64,000 nt of DNA, taken from positions 2,361,035 to 2,425,034 of the forward strand of contig NZ_CP156660.1 of NCBI RefSeq assembly GCF_039851975.1. Direction: 5' to 3'. The notes under the pieces were generated by a model, which was given only the letters and a program-made list of their open reading frames with translations, ran no database searches and was not told where the DNA came from. Positions 63,062-64,000 of this stretch are shown piece by piece. The translations under genes were made by a program, and so were the position numbers. Every line of letters starts with the position of its first letter. Positions within the stretch are counted from its first letter, which is position 1. Source of the stretch: Desulfoscipio sp. XC116 (lineage in GTDB: Bacteria; Bacillota; Desulfotomaculia; Desulfotomaculales; Desulfallaceae).

Positions 63062-63063
63062 TA

Positions 63064-63310
63064 TTACCTCACCTGCTTCACTGCTTTGTTATCCTTTGCA
63101 AAGAGCGCATCGGCAAATTATCGGGCGTTGAAAGAACGCAAGGCGTCTATCCCTTTGCCGGCGCCAAGCATTTTAATGGGTATGTCCAGGCCCTGTTTAA
63201 TAGCAATTACCACGCCGCCTTTGGATGGATGCCGTCCAATTTGGTCAAGGTTACCCAGGCTACCCATCCGGTTAAAACACCATACCCTTTGCATGCATAT
63301 ACACTTGCTG
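63064..63310 (-). pseudogene. ftsY: C-terminal remnant of the SRP receptor gene ftsY
   Basis: Minus strand: WVTLTKLDGIHP in one frame, then SKGGVVIAIKQGLDIPIKML and GAGKGIDALRSFNAR in another, an in-frame TAA, and FADALFAKDNKAVKQVR to a final TAA at 63064. This is the G4/G5 and C-terminal part of FtsY (TKLDGTAKGG type) with one frameshift and one nonsense codon. The rest of the gene is missing. Confidence 0.75.
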
Positions 63311-63333
63311 TATGCCAAACCATTCCATCACTA

Positions 63334-63432
63334 TTATCCATTACTTTGCGCATACTTGTCCAGTACTATCCCGGCCGCTTGCTGTTCCGCTTTTTTATCC
63401 GGCCCCGCCCCATGAACAAATATTTGATGTCC
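63334..63432 (-). pseudogene. probable C-terminal remnant of RNase III (rnc), dsRNA-binding domain
   Basis: A short frame reading GGHQIFVHGAGPDKKAEQQA and AGIVLDKYAQSNG then stop resembles the end of a dsRNA-binding domain (GxGxSKKxAEQxAA pattern). It lies directly upstream of the ftsY remnant. In Firmicutes rnc-smc-ftsY is the usual order, so smc would have been deleted. Confidence 0.45.
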
Positions 63433-63593
63433 CCCAGGGGAAAAATGGTTTTTGGGGTTGTTCCGGCATTGTTATGATATGGCAGTGCCTCGGGATAAAG
63501 GGGTCCAATCCTCCTGCAGCCAAATTATTCCCTTGGTTGTATAAAAACGAAGGAATGAAACAAATTATAGACAGACAAAGGAGGTATGCCTTT
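63433..63593. other. short intergenic region before the last gene
   Basis: Contains the promoter region of the 63594 gene; AAAGGAGG stands 9 bases before its ATG. The antisense frame 63395-63796 is not a gene. Confidence 0.4.
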
Positions 63594-64000
63594 ATGCAGG
63601 ATGTATTAATACGGTCCCTTGCGGCAGGGCTCGTAGGAGCTCTCATCGTAGACGGTCTGACATTTGCCGCACTGTTATTAGGTATTCCAACCAGCACGCC
63701 ATGGGAGATAGCAGCAGATGTGTTTTTAGTTTCTTCAATAATTAACAGCCCATTAGGATTGACATTGGGGTTAATCGGAACATTTTTTTTGAGCACTGTT
63801 TCCGCGGCTCTAATTTTACTTCTGATGAGAATAACGGGAGGTGACCATCCTGCCTTAAAGGGAATCGCTGCAACCTACTCAATAGGGTTCGTAACCCTGG
63901 GCTTTTTTATGCCCCTTTTGGGAATTGCCCCCTGGGTTCAACGGGAACCTGTTACTTATCTGGTAGCGCTTTTCGTGTTTGCAGTCTTAGGAGCCGTACA
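63594..64000 (+). CDS. integral membrane protein (partial)
   Basis: At least 135 residues with four hydrophobic segments: LAAGLVGALIVDGLTFAALL (about 8-30), PLGLTLGLIGTFFLSTVSAA (53-78), IATTYSIGFVTLGFFMPLLG (90-110) and VTYLVALFVFAVLGAV at the window edge. It is not recognised by family; similar small membrane proteins of unknown function occur in Peptococcaceae. ATG chosen by AAAGGAGG. The 3' end is beyond the window. Confidence 0.7.
   Translation, partial: MQDVLIRSLAAGLVGALIVDGLTFAALLLGIPTSTPWEIAADVFLVSSIINSPLGLTLGLIGTFFLSTVSAALILLLMRITGGDHPALKGIAATYSIGFVTLGFFMPLLGIAPWVQREPVTYLVALFVFAVLGAV

Noticed and set aside
63395-63796. 133-codon minus-strand frame near the right end
   Set aside because: Antisense to the membrane protein that starts at 63594 with a perfect ribosome binding site; no family features.

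Overview
The window looks like a chromosomal segment of an anaerobic, spore-forming, Gram-positive bacterium of the Desulfotomaculum/Peptococcaceae type. This is inferred from a stage II sporulation protein P gene, strong AGGAGG ribosome binding sites with frequent TTG starts, a nickel CO dehydrogenase, a complex I locus without an NADH-input module, and the Firmicutes order ylxM-ffh-rpsP-khpA-rimM-trmD-rplS-lepB-rbgA. No tRNA, rRNA or CRISPR array was seen.

Layout. 1-7.8 kb: a minus-strand operon nuoABCDHIJKLM, cut by the window edge in nuoM. 8.8-16.4 kb: ribosome, SRP and secretion housekeeping genes plus spoIIP and a LysM protein. 16.7-20.6 kb, plus strand: a putrescine-type aminotransferase, an FmdB zinc ribbon protein and cooS. 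20.7-21.6 kb: a HepT/MntA toxin-antitoxin pair. 21.9-27.5 kb: a catabolic cluster (4-hydroxybutyryl-CoA dehydratase family enzyme, lactonase-like metallo-beta-lactamase protein, acyl-CoA ligase) behind a sigma-54 promoter, next to its probable PAS/AAA+ activator. 28.4-33.9 kb: a S-adenosylmethionine by-product salvage cluster (mtnP, mtnA, ahcY, class II aldolase, mtaD). 34.2-37.7 kb: amino acid permease, PadR regulator and DHA2 drug exporter. 38.2-46.4 kb: a YtrA-type GntR/ABC operon, a copper amine oxidase-like domain protein, and a two-component system facing a lantibiotic-immunity type ABC transporter. 46.5 kb: an M24 peptidase.

From about 47.7 kb to the end the DNA is a patchwork accessory region: two ECF sigma/anti-sigma modules, small secreted proteins, two copies of a small sigma-region-4-like gene cassette (one decayed), IS200, IS21 and IS91 remnants, duplicated Rpn-type transposase fragments, three copies of an about 140 bp repeat, a perfect 54 bp palindrome, a HipB-HipA fusion, a cysteine hydrolase, and broken pieces of ftsY and probably rnc.

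Two clusters look functionally coherent. The 22-27 kb cluster could take a gamma-lactone or 4-hydroxy acid to an enoyl-CoA under sigma-54 control; a dyad between the regulator terminator and the -24/-12 promoter is a good enhancer candidate. The 28-34 kb cluster could dispose of methylthioadenosine, S-adenosylhomocysteine and 5'-deoxyadenosine through deaminated (inosine-level) intermediates and an aldolase (DHAP shunt) route. Two genes (rimM and an ECF sigma factor) lack any ATG/GTG/TTG start in the expected place and seem to begin at CTG and ATA.
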